Shown here: positions 1-8,474 of the stretch, in pieces
Numbering within the stretch: position 1 is the first letter of the stretch
How the letters are laid out: each line of letters begins with the position of its first letter
Source: JANNSO01 sp964485395
Lineage (GTDB): Bacteria > Spirochaetota > Spirochaetia > Treponematales > UBA12059
DNA length: 64,000 bases
Reading direction: 5' to 3'
Assembly (NCBI GenBank): GCA_964485395.1
Contig: CAZAJF010000006.1
Coordinates: forward strand, 1 to 64,000
The notes under the pieces: generated by a model
The model's database searches: none
What the model was told of the DNA's origin: nothing
The model's input: the letters and a program-made list of their open reading frames with translations, nothing else
Made by a program: the position numbers and the translations under genes

Positions 1-158
1 GTAATGGTAACCGTAACTTCCTTCAAGTTCGTCTCTGACAGCGCGAAGGTTCCAGAGTTTTCGACAACCGGGTCAACGGGACCTAGAAGATCGCAGCCCG
101 ACATAAAAAGCGCAGCTGCCAGAGCCAACGCAGTTCCGATACACGACAATCGCTTCAT
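1..158 (-). CDS. Lipoprotein, N-terminal part (runs off the window)
   Basis: Only the first 52 codons are present; the 3' end lies outside the window. The start ATG at 158 follows an AAGGAG ribosome site 7 nt upstream. The product begins with MKRLSCIG, a hydrophobic stretch and the lipobox MSGC, so it should be lipidated and exported. The visible mature part (DLLGPVDPVVENSG...) is not recognisable. It lies 43 nt downstream of the large Ig-like lipoprotein on the same strand and may be co-transcribed, although a weak hairpin lies between them. Function unknown. Confidence 0.8.
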   Translation of the reverse strand, partial: MKRLSCIGTALALAAALFMSGCDLLGPVDPVVENSGTFALSETNLKEVTVTI

Positions 159-180
159 AGATTATTCTCCTTGCTAAAAA

Positions 181-198
181 TGATCAGGCACTGCCTGG
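181..198 (-). terminator. Short hairpin plus T-run between two lipoprotein genes
   Basis: On the minus strand CAGGC-AGT-GCCTG is followed, after ATCA, by TTTTT. The stem is only 5 bp, so this is a weak intrinsic terminator or attenuator that could reduce expression of the downstream lipoprotein gene. Confidence 0.35.
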
Positions 199-201
199 AT
201 A

Positions 202-3200
202 TCAATTCGTAGTGGCATAAGATACAACGCAGAGACGGTACTGCTTACCGACGCTCGTTGCACCGTCCGTCGTCGTAACTTTGATGTAATAAACGTTCCC
301 TGAAGTTAAAGCTGCCTGGACATACCGGGACGTGGTAGTGGCGATTGCGGTGGTGGCCATCGCACTGTCCGTATAGACCTGAACCCGTACTTTTGCGTCA
401 TATCCCGTGGGATTACCATTTTGATCTACGCAGATGGTATGGATGCCGGTGGTTGCCCCGCTAAAGGTAAAATATGCAGCCTGGGAGGTAGGAACCGTGT
501 ACGCAGCCATGTTTTTGGATCCATACGCATAAATAGTCGTAAGCAACCCGAAGCTAAACGACGTGTTGTTGGTTACGGATTTATGATTGCCCGAATACGT
601 ATCGTCGGTACTTGTCCAAGCGCTGGTGGCTCCGACCGCAAAGGAATCGCGTGCTCGTAACTTTACCATATAACTGGTGCCGTCTATGGCTGTCAAAGCA
701 TACGACCATGTCTTGGCGGTGGTGTCCACCGAAACATTTGCCCAGGCAGCGTAACTGCTGCCGGCATTGGTTGACACGGCAATTTGGATAGGATCAGTGG
801 TAGCCAGATTAGGTTCAGTATAGGTACCGGACAACGTTACAGAGGTAGACGCTTGTTTTATTACCTGCCCTTCGGTCACCGATGAAAGCGTAACCGTAGG
901 CGCTAAAGTATCGTAGTACACGATTTTCTGCGACGTGGTACTTACAAGGCCGTTCTGGTCCCGTGCCCTCATGTAAATCGTGTTATCCGCATTGACCAGC
1001 GACAGGGTAACATTGATGGTACCGCTAAATGATGCCGCAGAAACCGCAGTGGTATTTCCAAAGGACTCATTGCCGATGGACCATTCGATGTAATTCCCGC
1101 TCGCTGAATTGAAAGCTGCCGTAACCGGTACCGGATAAGCGCTGACGTCTATCGCAGAACCAGCCGGCCAGGTGGGAGTTACCGAAGGCATTACCGAATA
1201 ATCAAAGGAAATATCGCTTATTGCGGACTCGTTTGAGGATTTATCCATTGCTTTGATATGGAAAGTATGCGGACCTGCGGCCAGAGCGGATGGATACGTA
1301 AACGTCCACGTCGTACCGCTGGGATTCGCTGCGAGGGCATAGCCATCTGCGTCCATGGCTACCGACACGCTTTGCACGCCGGCCAAATTGTCATTTACGG
1401 TGCACGAAACCGTCACCACACCGGCATAGATGGCCCCGGATTGCGCGGTGGCGGAGATGCTGGGGGCAGTGATAACCGGAGCTGTCTTGTCAATGGCAAT
1501 GGCGATGGATAGCGGGGCTGATTGCAGACCGTTACTGTCAGTGGCCACGACGGTATAGGTATACGAGCCGTCTGCCGTACCCATAGGCACCTCAAAAGAC
1601 CACGTGCCTGAACCGACGGTGCAGGTAACCGCACCCGTTGCAGTACCGGTTCGAGAGCAGGTAACCGAGTTTAAGGTGACGCCTGCCGGAGATGTGGCCA
1701 GGGCATAGGTTCCGCTAATTGTCGTGGCGGCGGTATTAATGCTTGAGCCGATGTTTACCGTTGCGGAGCCATTCAGCGTCAATGTTGGCTTAGTGGATTT
1801 TACGAATGCATAGCCGGAGTTGGTTGTTTCTTTTCCGCTTCCGTCGATTACTTTTACGCTGAAGCTATGATTACCGGAGGACATGCCGTTCCACGCATAG
1901 GTAAACTTGGTTTTATCTACCGTATCCACCGTCATGGGGATTCCCGATAAGGAGCCGTCCAGATAGGCATAGGCCGTCTTGACTCCGGAAACCGCATCGG
2001 TGGCAACCACCGTTATAATAAAGTTGTTGTCTGCGGTTGTAGCGCCATTGTTTACGATGCCACCGGTGGAATCTTTCACCTGGGCAGAACTGATAACCGG
2101 TGCAGTATTATCTATATAGAAGACTTGACTTATAGTTGGCGTTACTTTTCCGAGTGAATCCGTGGCAAAGGCTTTTAAGGTATACGCTTTTTCAGCCAAG
2201 CCGGTCAGCGTATAGGTCCAATTCGACAGGCCCGATGTGGTGGTACCTACTTGAGTAGCATTCTGGAAAGCCTCCGCATCCACGCTCACCTTTACGCTTG
2301 TTACCGGGTTTGATCCATCGGTTGCCTGAAGCGATACCGCTAGATCGGCGGTTGTTTGGGAATATTGGTCAGCCGGGTCCGTGATGCTGAGAACGGGTAA
2401 ATCATAGGCTATGACGTTGAGAGAGAACGATGTGGGCGAATAGCTGTAATTCGTGCCGTCAGAAGCCCATATATATAAAGTGCTGGTGCCAACCGGAATA
2501 GCAGGGGTTCCCGTTCCGCCGGTGGGTATTGAGATTACTTCCGAAACGCTGGCGCTTGGCGTGGTCACGGCTATCGTTGCCCCGGTGGAGGTACTGTTCG
2601 TCGTGTTCCATATAAAGCCGGTTACTTTGTTTTCGTCAGTCGCGGATACCTTCAGATAGATGGCATCGTTATTATAGTATGTATAGTAATAGCCAACCGT
2701 CGACTTTGCCGTCAGACCGGTAGCGTCGGTGACGACGGTGGCGGAGAGCGAGGTAGGCGGCGTGCTGTCCAGATTGAAATTTACGACTACGGTAGCCGGG
2801 GTGATGGTCCAGGAATTGCTTCCAGCCCAAACAGTTATCGTTACACTGCCGCCGGTCACGCCGAGAGCGACGAGATCTATGGGTATGCTGAATGCGCCGG
2901 TTGCATCCACGTTAACGGAATTCCTTCCCGTCAGAGTCAGGTAGGAATAAGTGAAAGCGTAATAGGCCGTGCCTATCGACGACATGGAAACAGTAGCCCC
3001 GCTCGCGAGCGAGACATTGCCGGTCAGGGTAAAAATACCCTTGGATGCAACAGTGGCATCCGGCGCGTTCAGGCTGATCGTACCTGCGGATTTGGGACCG
3101 ACATATTTCAGGACCAACTCGGTCTCGTATTTTTCCGTAATCGAGTTTGAATCCGGAATAAGGCTTGCCTTTACGGTAATATCACCGGATGCGGCGTCGG

Positions 3201-3567
3201 CAGGAAGCACGAGATTCTCGGAAACAGTACTCGATTCCACGGGAGAACTTGAAGAATAGAAGTACGGCCATTCCTTTCTGACGGTGGGGGAAGTAACCTT
3301 CGTGCCGGCGCTGTTCGTGTACTCGATGTTAAAATTAATACCGGAGTAGTCGTATTGCTCCGAAGATTTGGGTAATTTTACCGTTCCCGATATGTAAATA
3401 CTTTCGGGAACAGCCATACCGGAACTCATCGAATAGCTTACCGTTGAGTTGGCGGAAGGCGAGTCGAAGACAAAACCTTCGTCTTTGCCGCCAAACAGGA
3501 GATTACAGGCAACAAACGTCAAGGAAAACGAAAAAAGCACGACAAGTTTCGCTAATAAACGAATCAT
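202..3567 (-). CDS. Large multi-domain Ig-like surface lipoprotein
   Basis: About 1121 residues. The N-terminus MIRLLAKLVVLF... ends in the lipobox TFVAC, giving a lipid-anchored exported protein. The body is a string of roughly 90-100-residue beta-sandwich modules. Module boundaries are marked by the recurring 'DxTxP' signature (LDSTPP, DNTAPVI, DKTAPVI) typical of bacterial Ig-like/cadherin-like repeats in adhesins. The C-terminal ~110 residues (from about YAYGSKNMAAY) differ and resemble a pre-peptidase-C-like beta domain; this is tentative. I chose the ATG at 3567, with GGGA 5 nt upstream and a normal-length signal peptide; an in-frame ATG at 3615 would add 16 residues. No catalytic motif is visible, so the role is probably surface or periplasmic binding. 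Confidence 0.85.
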   Translation of the reverse strand: MIRLLAKLVVLFSFSLTFVACNLLFGGKDEGFVFDSPSANSTVSYSMSSGMAVPESIYISGTVKLPKSSEQYDYSGINFNIEYTNSAGTKVTSPTVRKEWPYFYSSSSPVESSTVSENLVLPADAASGDITVKASLIPDSNSITEKYETELVLKYVGPKSAGTISLNAPDATVASKGIFTLTGNVSLASGATVSMSSIGTAYYAFTYSYLTLTGRNSVNVDATGAFSIPIDLVALGVTGGSVTITVWAGSNSWTITPATVVVNFNLDSTPPTSLSATVVTDATGLTAKSTVGYYYTYYNNDAIYLKVSATDENKVTGFIWNTTNSTSTGATIAVTTPSASVSEVISIPTGGTGTPAIPVGTSTLYIWASDGTNYSYSPTSFSLNVIAYDLPVLSITDPADQYSQTTADLAVSLQATDGSNPVTSVKVSVDAEAFQNATQVGTTTSGLSNWTYTLTGLAEKAYTLKAFATDSLGKVTPTISQVFYIDNTAPVISSAQVKDSTGGIVNNGATTADNNFIITVVATDAVSGVKTAYAYLDGSLSGIPMTVDTVDKTKFTYAWNGMSSGNHSFSVKVIDGSGKETTNSGYAFVKSTKPTLTLNGSATVNIGSSINTAATTISGTYALATSPAGVTLNSVTCSRTGTATGAVTCTVGSGTWSFEVPMGTADGSYTYTVVATDSNGLQSAPLSIAIAIDKTAPVITAPSISATAQSGAIYAGVVTVSCTVNDNLAGVQSVSVAMDADGYALAANPSGTTWTFTYPSALAAGPHTFHIKAMDKSSNESAISDISFDYSVMPSVTPTWPAGSAIDVSAYPVPVTAAFNSASGNYIEWSIGNESFGNTTAVSAASFSGTINVTLSLVNADNTIYMRARDQNGLVSTTSQKIVYYDTLAPTVTLSSVTEGQVIKQASTSVTLSGTYTEPNLATTDPIQIAVSTNAGSSYAAWANVSVDTTAKTWSYALTAIDGTSYMVKLRARDSFAVGATSAWTSTDDTYSGNHKSVTNNTSFSFGLLTTIYAYGSKNMAAYTVPTSQAAYFTFSGATTGIHTICVDQNGNPTGYDAKVRVQVYTDSAMATTAIATTTSRYVQAALTSGNVYYIKVTTTDGATSVGKQYRLCVVSYATTN

Positions 3568-3754
3568 GGCTTTCCCGGCAATTCGCGACGACACTAGTGT
3601 ATTATTAGTATTCATAGATTACAGCTTAGCACATCTATTTTAAAGAAACAATTATTTTACGCGATATTGCCCAAAATCCATTTTATGAGGGTAATCGAAG
3701 CCGCCGAGTTTTATTTTAATAACATCGCTTGCGGCCGCGATTGGATTCCAGGTT

Positions 3755-3997
3755 TTAAAAATTCAACAGCCCTAATGCCAAAAACGCGTATAATGCGCCG
3801 ACAAACACAGCTCCCAATTGAAACCCGGCCAAAATGGAAGTGTTTTTTGCGATTGCCTCGAGATTCTTCGCGTTTACCGCGTCTATCTGCTCAGGGGTCG
3901 CGTTGTAGGGTACCGAGCTTGCGGTGGCACAGGAACTTGCCGCGAAAAGTACCAAAACAAGTAATAACAATATTGCAACGACTCGATTCTTTGACAT
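3755..3997 (-). CDS. Small lipoprotein with C-terminal membrane segment
   Basis: 80 residues. The signal sequence MSKNRVVAILLLL... ends in the lipobox AASSC (Cys23). A short polar stretch (PEQIDAVNAKNLEAIAKN) follows, then a hydrophobic segment near residues 57-77 that could span a membrane. The protein could therefore be attached by lipid and by helix. The start ATG at 3997 has AAAGGGG upstream; the reading frame is open further upstream only through the tRNA and terminator, so the longer form is rejected. Function unknown. Confidence 0.7.
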   Translation of the reverse strand: MSKNRVVAILLLLVLVLFAASSCATASSVPYNATPEQIDAVNAKNLEAIAKNTSILAGFQLGAVFVGALYAFLALGLLNF

Positions 3998-4078
3998 AGG
4001 TATCCCCTTTATTAAAACTGTCCCGAAGTATATAGCAATACATGCATCGCGACTATCCAAAAGCCTTCTTAAATAACA

Positions 4079-4123
4079 AAACCGGTGCCGTACCCCTTCT
4101 TTAACGAGGAGCAAAACACCGGT
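4079..4123 (-). terminator. Terminator downstream of tRNA-Lys
   Basis: On the minus strand, just after the tRNA, ACCGGTG and CACCGGT form a 7-bp stem around a 29-nt loop, followed by TTTTGTTATTT. It probably ends the tRNA transcript before the small lipoprotein gene. Confidence 0.55.
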
Positions 4124-4136
4124 CTCATCAACACAA

Positions 4137-4209
4137 TGAGCTGCACAAGATTCGAACTTGTGACCCACGCCTTAAAAGGGCGTTGCTCTACCTACTGAGC
4201 TAGCAGCCC
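4137..4209 (-). tRNA. tRNA-Lys (anticodon TTT)
   Basis: 73 nt without an encoded CCA. The acceptor stem GGGCTGC pairs with GCAGCTC, including one G-U. The D-loop holds AGCTCAGTAGGTAGAGC, the anticodon stem is ACGCC/GGCGT around the loop CTTTTAA, and the T-loop is GTTCGAATC. Anticodon TTT reads AAA/AAG lysine codons. Confidence 0.97.
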
Positions 4210-4273
4210 GCATCTACGGGAATGGAGAATACTAAAACAAGCCGTTTATGTCAACAGGTTTGCCGAATAATCG

Positions 4274-5458
4274 CTAGTAGACAAAGTCCAAGCCCAGCAA
4301 TAAATTATAAACAGGTCGTTGACCGGGATCCATGCCCAATTCGCGACCGTACATCGCCAACGATATATTCATGAAACTCAGATCGACGGAAAAACCCAAT
4401 ACGGGCAACGCGTCTTTTATTCCGGCCTGAATCTGCAATATTTTCATTATTTGAACTTCCATGCCCAAAGCTACGTTCAAGATGGGGTTTCTGGGAACGG
4501 CGGCAAAAAGATCGAAGATATCGCGATAATCCATGAGGAAAAAAACATCGGTGCCGAGTCTGGACAGAATGTCGAGGGAAGGCTTGAAAAAAGTACCGAT
4601 GGAAAGATCGGGAGGAATCAGCCCCGGGGTTTTTGAGACGAAGGAAACTTGGGCATCGGCGAAAAAACCGTCAACGCTGGAATACAGCCTGGTGCTGGCC
4701 GGAGAATACGCATCGCGGCAAACGAGTCCCAGACTTATCCTGTCATCATAATTCCAACGTAATCCTAAATCAAAGCCTGCGCCAGCCGTAATCGAGAAGG
4801 GAACACCCGAGGACATCGTGAGCGGATCGGAAAGCACGGTTACCATGGTAAGCAAGGTCGTGGTTTCGGTTAATTCTGCGCGCAAAAATCCTTTTGGCAT
4901 TATGCCGACATCCAAATTTTGCTTGTTCGGCAAGGCAAACCTATAGGCATAACCGCCCATGAGCACTGTCTCCTCACGCACTCCGACGGAAGCCGAGAAT
5001 GGGGACGCTACGTTGAGGATCATGTACGATCGATTATATAATCCGAATCCGAGGCCCTTTCCCACATACGAAAAAGCCAAAGGTCCAGTCATATCCACCG
5101 CCGCGAATAATCTGCCTGAAGAATCAAGAAGGTTGGGTATCCCGGAAAGCACCTGGGTTAACGGCTCGGCCGCGGTTGAAGAAAACGCGGAAACGGCCAT
5201 GTCAGCCATGGAAAAGACCGGACCGGAAATATTCAGCGACAGGACGCTGACGCTTAGCTCCTGGGCGTCGTCCACAAAGCCGGCTGGGTTCTCGAACAAG
5301 GCCATGACACCCGTAGCCCGAGCCGCATGCGCGCCTCCGACGGAAACCAACTGCGGGAAAGTAAAAGCGAAAGGTTCGACGCTTTGTGAATATACATTAA
5401 AGGAAATGCCGGTTAATAGAAAGAAACAACCTAGAAAACTTCGGGAGACCTTGTTCAT
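4274..5458 (-). CDS. FadL/UPF0164-like outer-membrane barrel protein (second of two)
   Basis: 394 residues. A cleavable signal peptide (MNKVSRSFLGCFFLLTGISFNVYSQ) is followed by the motif 'GGAHAARATGVMALFENPAGF'-type start that marks PorV/FadL-like barrels, where an early 'G-A..A...G..A...NPAG' segment precedes alternating beta strands. The C-terminus ends FVY, as in many outer-membrane barrels. The ATG at 5458 overlaps the stop of the upstream lipoprotein (TGATG), so translation is probably coupled; a GTG at 5461 is the alternative. It is paralogous in layout to the barrel at 6329-7540. Substrate unknown; small hydrophobic molecules are the usual cargo of FadL relatives. Confidence 0.8.
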   Translation of the reverse strand: MNKVSRSFLGCFFLLTGISFNVYSQSVEPFAFTFPQLVSVGGAHAARATGVMALFENPAGFVDDAQELSVSVLSLNISGPVFSMADMAVSAFSSTAAEPLTQVLSGIPNLLDSSGRLFAAVDMTGPLAFSYVGKGLGFGLYNRSYMILNVASPFSASVGVREETVLMGGYAYRFALPNKQNLDVGIMPKGFLRAELTETTTLLTMVTVLSDPLTMSSGVPFSITAGAGFDLGLRWNYDDRISLGLVCRDAYSPASTRLYSSVDGFFADAQVSFVSKTPGLIPPDLSIGTFFKPSLDILSRLGTDVFFLMDYRDIFDLFAAVPRNPILNVALGMEVQIMKILQIQAGIKDALPVLGFSVDLSFMNISLAMYGRELGMDPGQRPVYNLLLGLDFVY

Positions 5459-6201
5459 CACAATGCTCCCAAGGGTAATTCGAAGATGGGGGGAACGCCG
5501 CTCGCATCAGAAATAGCCTGCGCCTGCAGCGCCAATGCCAAAGCCAAATCCACGCCGGGAACATCCACCAGCGCCGTAATTTGCTCGGGGGTCATGGCGG
5601 CTAATCCATCCGCCGAAATATCCACGTCAGCCGCGTCCGCGCTTATAATCAATACCGCCGCAGCCGTCATGATCATCGTGTTGGCATCGGCATCGGCCGG
5701 AGGGTCCGAGGCATACAGCGCTAAAGCAGCCAGCTCATCAGTGCTCAAAGTAACGGTGCTTAAGGAGTCCTGGAAACTTGTCAGGGCAGTCATGAGAATA
5801 TCCGAAGAAGTACCGCCCCCGGAAACTGTCGCGGGATCAAGCGCGGTAATTACCGTAGGCAAGAGCGAGGAAATGCTTGTGCCGATTCCCGAAGAAAGCA
5901 AGGTTGCGCTATATAAATCATTTAAAAGCAAGTCTTGCGCCTCACCGGGAACGCCGGATTGAGCGGCAAGCAAAAGTTGCGGCAGAAGGGCCGATGCCAA
6001 TTCCGGGTTATTCTGAGCCAATGCCGTCTGCAGAAGATCCGAGGCTTGCGCAGCGGTCATATTTGCCGGCAAGGCATATGATGTTCTTGCAGCCCAGGGA
6101 GCAAGCGAGGTGGAAAAGAAAGCTTGGCAAGAAACCATGCCAAACAAGATGAAAATCGAAGCAAAAAATCGAATCAGCCTTTTGCCCGTATTTTTTTCCA
6201 T
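5458..6201 (-). CDS. Ala/Leu-rich helical lipoprotein paired with a barrel (second pair)
   Basis: 247 residues. The signal sequence ends in lipobox GMVSC. The mature protein is almost entirely alanine, leucine and aspartate rich helix (for example SALLPQLLLAAQSG, MTAAAVLIISADAAD), with no known catalytic motif. It directly precedes and overlaps the barrel gene at 4274-5458. The same order recurs in the pair at 7553-8383 plus 6329-7540, so it is likely a periplasmic lipoprotein partner of its barrel. The ribosome site is weak (AGGGG). Partnership is inferred from gene order only. Confidence 0.75.
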   Translation of the reverse strand: MEKNTGKRLIRFFASIFILFGMVSCQAFFSTSLAPWAARTSYALPANMTAAQASDLLQTALAQNNPELASALLPQLLLAAQSGVPGEAQDLLLNDLYSATLLSSGIGTSISSLLPTVITALDPATVSGGGTSSDILMTALTSFQDSLSTVTLSTDELAALALYASDPPADADANTMIMTAAAVLIISADAADVDISADGLAAMTPEQITALVDVPGVDLALALALQAQAISDASGVPPIFELPLGAL

Positions 6202-6235
6202 AATTTTACCCCTACATCACTATCGGTAGCGCTAC

Positions 6236-6301
6236 AAAAAAATCAAGCGGCGCGTCCTGTAAATACTCTCCGAAAAACGGATCGCATTTACTTGACGCGC
6301 C
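6236..6301 (-). terminator. Long stem terminator after the first barrel gene
   Basis: On the minus strand GGCGCGTC...GACGCGCC forms the base of a long hairpin whose interior also pairs (GTAAAT/ATTTAC, TCCG/CGGA). It is followed by GCTTGA and seven T. It lies between the barrel at 6329-7540 and the next lipoprotein, which suggests that the two pairs are separate transcription units. Confidence 0.75.
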
Positions 6302-6328
6302 TCAAAAAAGCCCTGATCCAGTAAGATT

Positions 6329-7540
6329 CTAGAAACGGAAGGCGATTTCCGCAGACAGACCAGTTCTGCCTCTGTCTCCCGGTCTTTTACCCATTTCTTC
6401 GGTAAACAGGGCTACATTTATTTCGGAGATAAAGAGATCCAGGCCTACACCAAAGGATACCCAGCCTTTATTCATGCCGGCGCGAGCTTTAACCAAGCCG
6501 TTGAGCAACTTGACTTCGGTACCAAGATGCACGAGGTTCCAAAAAAGACCGTTATCCGCAATCACCTTGATGGGATCCTGTAATTCCATGATTACGATAA
6601 TATCCAGCAGTTTCCGCATCGATTCAGGAATCGGGGTGAGGCTTGCACCAGCCGTAATATTGGGATAGACGCTTAAAGCGGAACTCGAATCCGGTTCGGG
6701 GAGCTGACCGGTGGTGAGTTTATCCAGGGCGTCGCTTAAAGGCAGCCTCGCATAATTCTGCTTGGTGGTAATGTCGCGGATAGAAAGACCAACCGAGAGG
6801 AATTTCAGCAGATCAACCGATGCGCCGAGATCCACCGCCATTCCAAAACCGATACCCACGGGAAGCGCCAACAAGGCATCTTCCGGATTAGCGGTAGAAG
6901 TGCCGGGAACTGTAGGACCCATCTGCGCTCCAAGCACTCCCATGAGCTCCTTGGAAGTTATTTTGCCCGACATGCGCAGGAACGGCCTGATGTCTCCACC
7001 GACATTCAATACCAGCGGTCCCAGTTTAATAGGTATGCCGATTCCCGCGACCAGTGCGATCTGGCCATCGAGATTTCCCTGGGCACCAAGGAGATTAGGT
7101 CCGTAAAGATAGGCATCCGCTCCACCGAGCACGCCGATCGCCAAACCTTTTCCTACCCAGCCAATACCAACCGATGCACCGGCACCAAAACCATTGCCGG
7201 TAAGCAGATCGCTGATGGGACCCACCATGCTGGATATTTCCGTGTTTCCAGAGGAGATGATTCCGTTTATAAGATCCATATTAGCAGTCGTAGGAGCAAA
7301 ATACACCCACGGATTCACGGAGAGCACGGTAAGTTCCGCTTTTTTCGCGGTAAAGGAAGCAGGGTTACCGTAGAAACTCTGGAATCCTTGGGACATCGCC
7401 AAAAATGCGCCGCCCATGGCCATCGTACGGGCGTCTTTAGGAGCGAGCATATCCATTCGGGGAGTTGTGGTGGTTTGCGCAAAAGCAAGGGCACCATATA
7501 TAAAGAGCAACATCGTTCCCAGTATCTGTTTGCATTTCAT
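6329..7540 (-). CDS. FadL/UPF0164-like outer-membrane barrel protein (first of two)
   Basis: 403 residues. The signal peptide (MKCKQILGTMLLFIYGALAFA) is followed by 'PKDARTMAMGGAFLAMSQG...FYGNPASF', the N-terminal hallmark of FadL/PorV-like spirochaete barrels. Glycine-rich amphipathic strands follow, and the C-terminus ends SAEIAFRF with a terminal Phe, as outer-membrane barrels recognised by BamA do. The ATG at 7540 has GAGG 6 nt upstream; a GTG at 7552 is possible. The upstream lipoprotein stops only 12 nt before. Predicted to sit in the outer membrane; cargo unknown. Confidence 0.82.
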   Translation of the reverse strand: MKCKQILGTMLLFIYGALAFAQTTTTPRMDMLAPKDARTMAMGGAFLAMSQGFQSFYGNPASFTAKKAELTVLSVNPWVYFAPTTANMDLINGIISSGNTEISSMVGPISDLLTGNGFGAGASVGIGWVGKGLAIGVLGGADAYLYGPNLLGAQGNLDGQIALVAGIGIPIKLGPLVLNVGGDIRPFLRMSGKITSKELMGVLGAQMGPTVPGTSTANPEDALLALPVGIGFGMAVDLGASVDLLKFLSVGLSIRDITTKQNYARLPLSDALDKLTTGQLPEPDSSSALSVYPNITAGASLTPIPESMRKLLDIIVIMELQDPIKVIADNGLFWNLVHLGTEVKLLNGLVKARAGMNKGWVSFGVGLDLFISEINVALFTEEMGKRPGDRGRTGLSAEIAFRF

Positions 7541-7552
7541 GGTGAACCTCAC

Positions 7553-8383
7553 TTATTTCACAGGAGTGGTGGTAGGATCGAGGAGTCCGGCTATGTCGCC
7601 CATGCCTGCTGCCGCCAGAAGATTTCCCAAGGCGCTACCGGCCGCTGCATCCGGAATTACTACTTCGGGAGCTACGGGAGCCGGTGCACCCGCAACGGGA
7701 TTCATCAGATCATACAGATAGGTTCCCAAATCCGTACCGGCTGGAGGCTCAATCGAGGAAACGATTGCCGCAACCAAGGCATTTTGGGCAATCTCTCCCG
7801 CGTTCATGGTAGGATCCGTATATCCCGCGGCTGGATCGAGGCTATCGCCAAGCTGTACGAAATAGTCGTTGGCAGTTACCAACGCGTTGATCATGTCCGT
7901 AAATTCAGCTTCGCTTAATTCCGTACCATCGGGATTCGTGGGCATGATCGCCTCGATCAAGGCGGTGGCACTATCCATCGGATTGGTGGTGGTTGAGTCT
8001 CCACCGGCCAAAGAAGGCAGGAGCGCCACGATGTTATCGATAAGCGGCGCTGCCTGGGTGGTTTCCAGCATTACGGAGGCGCCAACGAGGGCGGCTTCCT
8101 GAATTTGGGCGTCAGTTGCCGTCCCGGACGCCAATACGGCGTCTACATTAGCCAAGGTTGCCGCTGCAAGAGCCGGATCTTCAGCCAATGCTGTGTAAAA
8201 AGAAGGGCTTTGCGAGTCCTGATAGAGCTCAGTAGAACTCATTTCCGCTACTTTATCCGAAGTCAGGTTTGGTTTTGATATGCCCGCGAGCGCATTCTTG
8301 GACATGAGGTCATCCAGCATGGAACACGCCGTGAACGGCAGTACAAAAGCAATAACGAGTAACAAAATCGCAAATCGTTTCAT
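7553..8383 (-). CDS. Helical lipoprotein paired with a barrel (first pair)
   Basis: 276 residues. MKRFAILLLVIAFVLPFTAC ends in a clear lipobox (FTAC). The mature part is alanine-rich helix with short repeats (DPALAAATLANVDAVLAS, DAQIQEAALVGASVML) and has no recognisable domain. The GGAGG box lies directly before the ATG at 8383, which excludes the in-frame ATG four codons upstream because that codon is part of the ribosome site. It is first gene of the lipoprotein-barrel pair and resembles the lipoprotein at 5458-6201 in composition and context. Confidence 0.78.
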   Translation of the reverse strand: MKRFAILLLVIAFVLPFTACSMLDDLMSKNALAGISKPNLTSDKVAEMSSTELYQDSQSPSFYTALAEDPALAAATLANVDAVLASGTATDAQIQEAALVGASVMLETTQAAPLIDNIVALLPSLAGGDSTTTNPMDSATALIEAIMPTNPDGTELSEAEFTDMINALVTANDYFVQLGDSLDPAAGYTDPTMNAGEIAQNALVAAIVSSIEPPAGTDLGTYLYDLMNPVAGAPAPVAPEVVIPDAAAGSALGNLLAAAGMGDIAGLLDPTTTPVK

Positions 8384-8407
8384 ACGATCCTCCATAAAAC
8401 TACCTGA

Positions 8408-8435
8408 CTTATAATCTACACCAAATTAGAAACAA
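8408..8435 (-). promoter_or_regulatory. Sigma-70-type promoter for the lipoprotein/barrel pair
   Basis: On the minus strand TTGTTT and TATAAG are separated by 16 nt, about 25 nt upstream of the ATG at 8383. It lies in the 91-bp gap after mtaB, consistent with a separate start of transcription. Based on consensus similarity only. Confidence 0.4.
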
Positions 8436-8474
8436 AACAAGGATATCTGTAAGGAAATCTAAAAATTCTCCACT

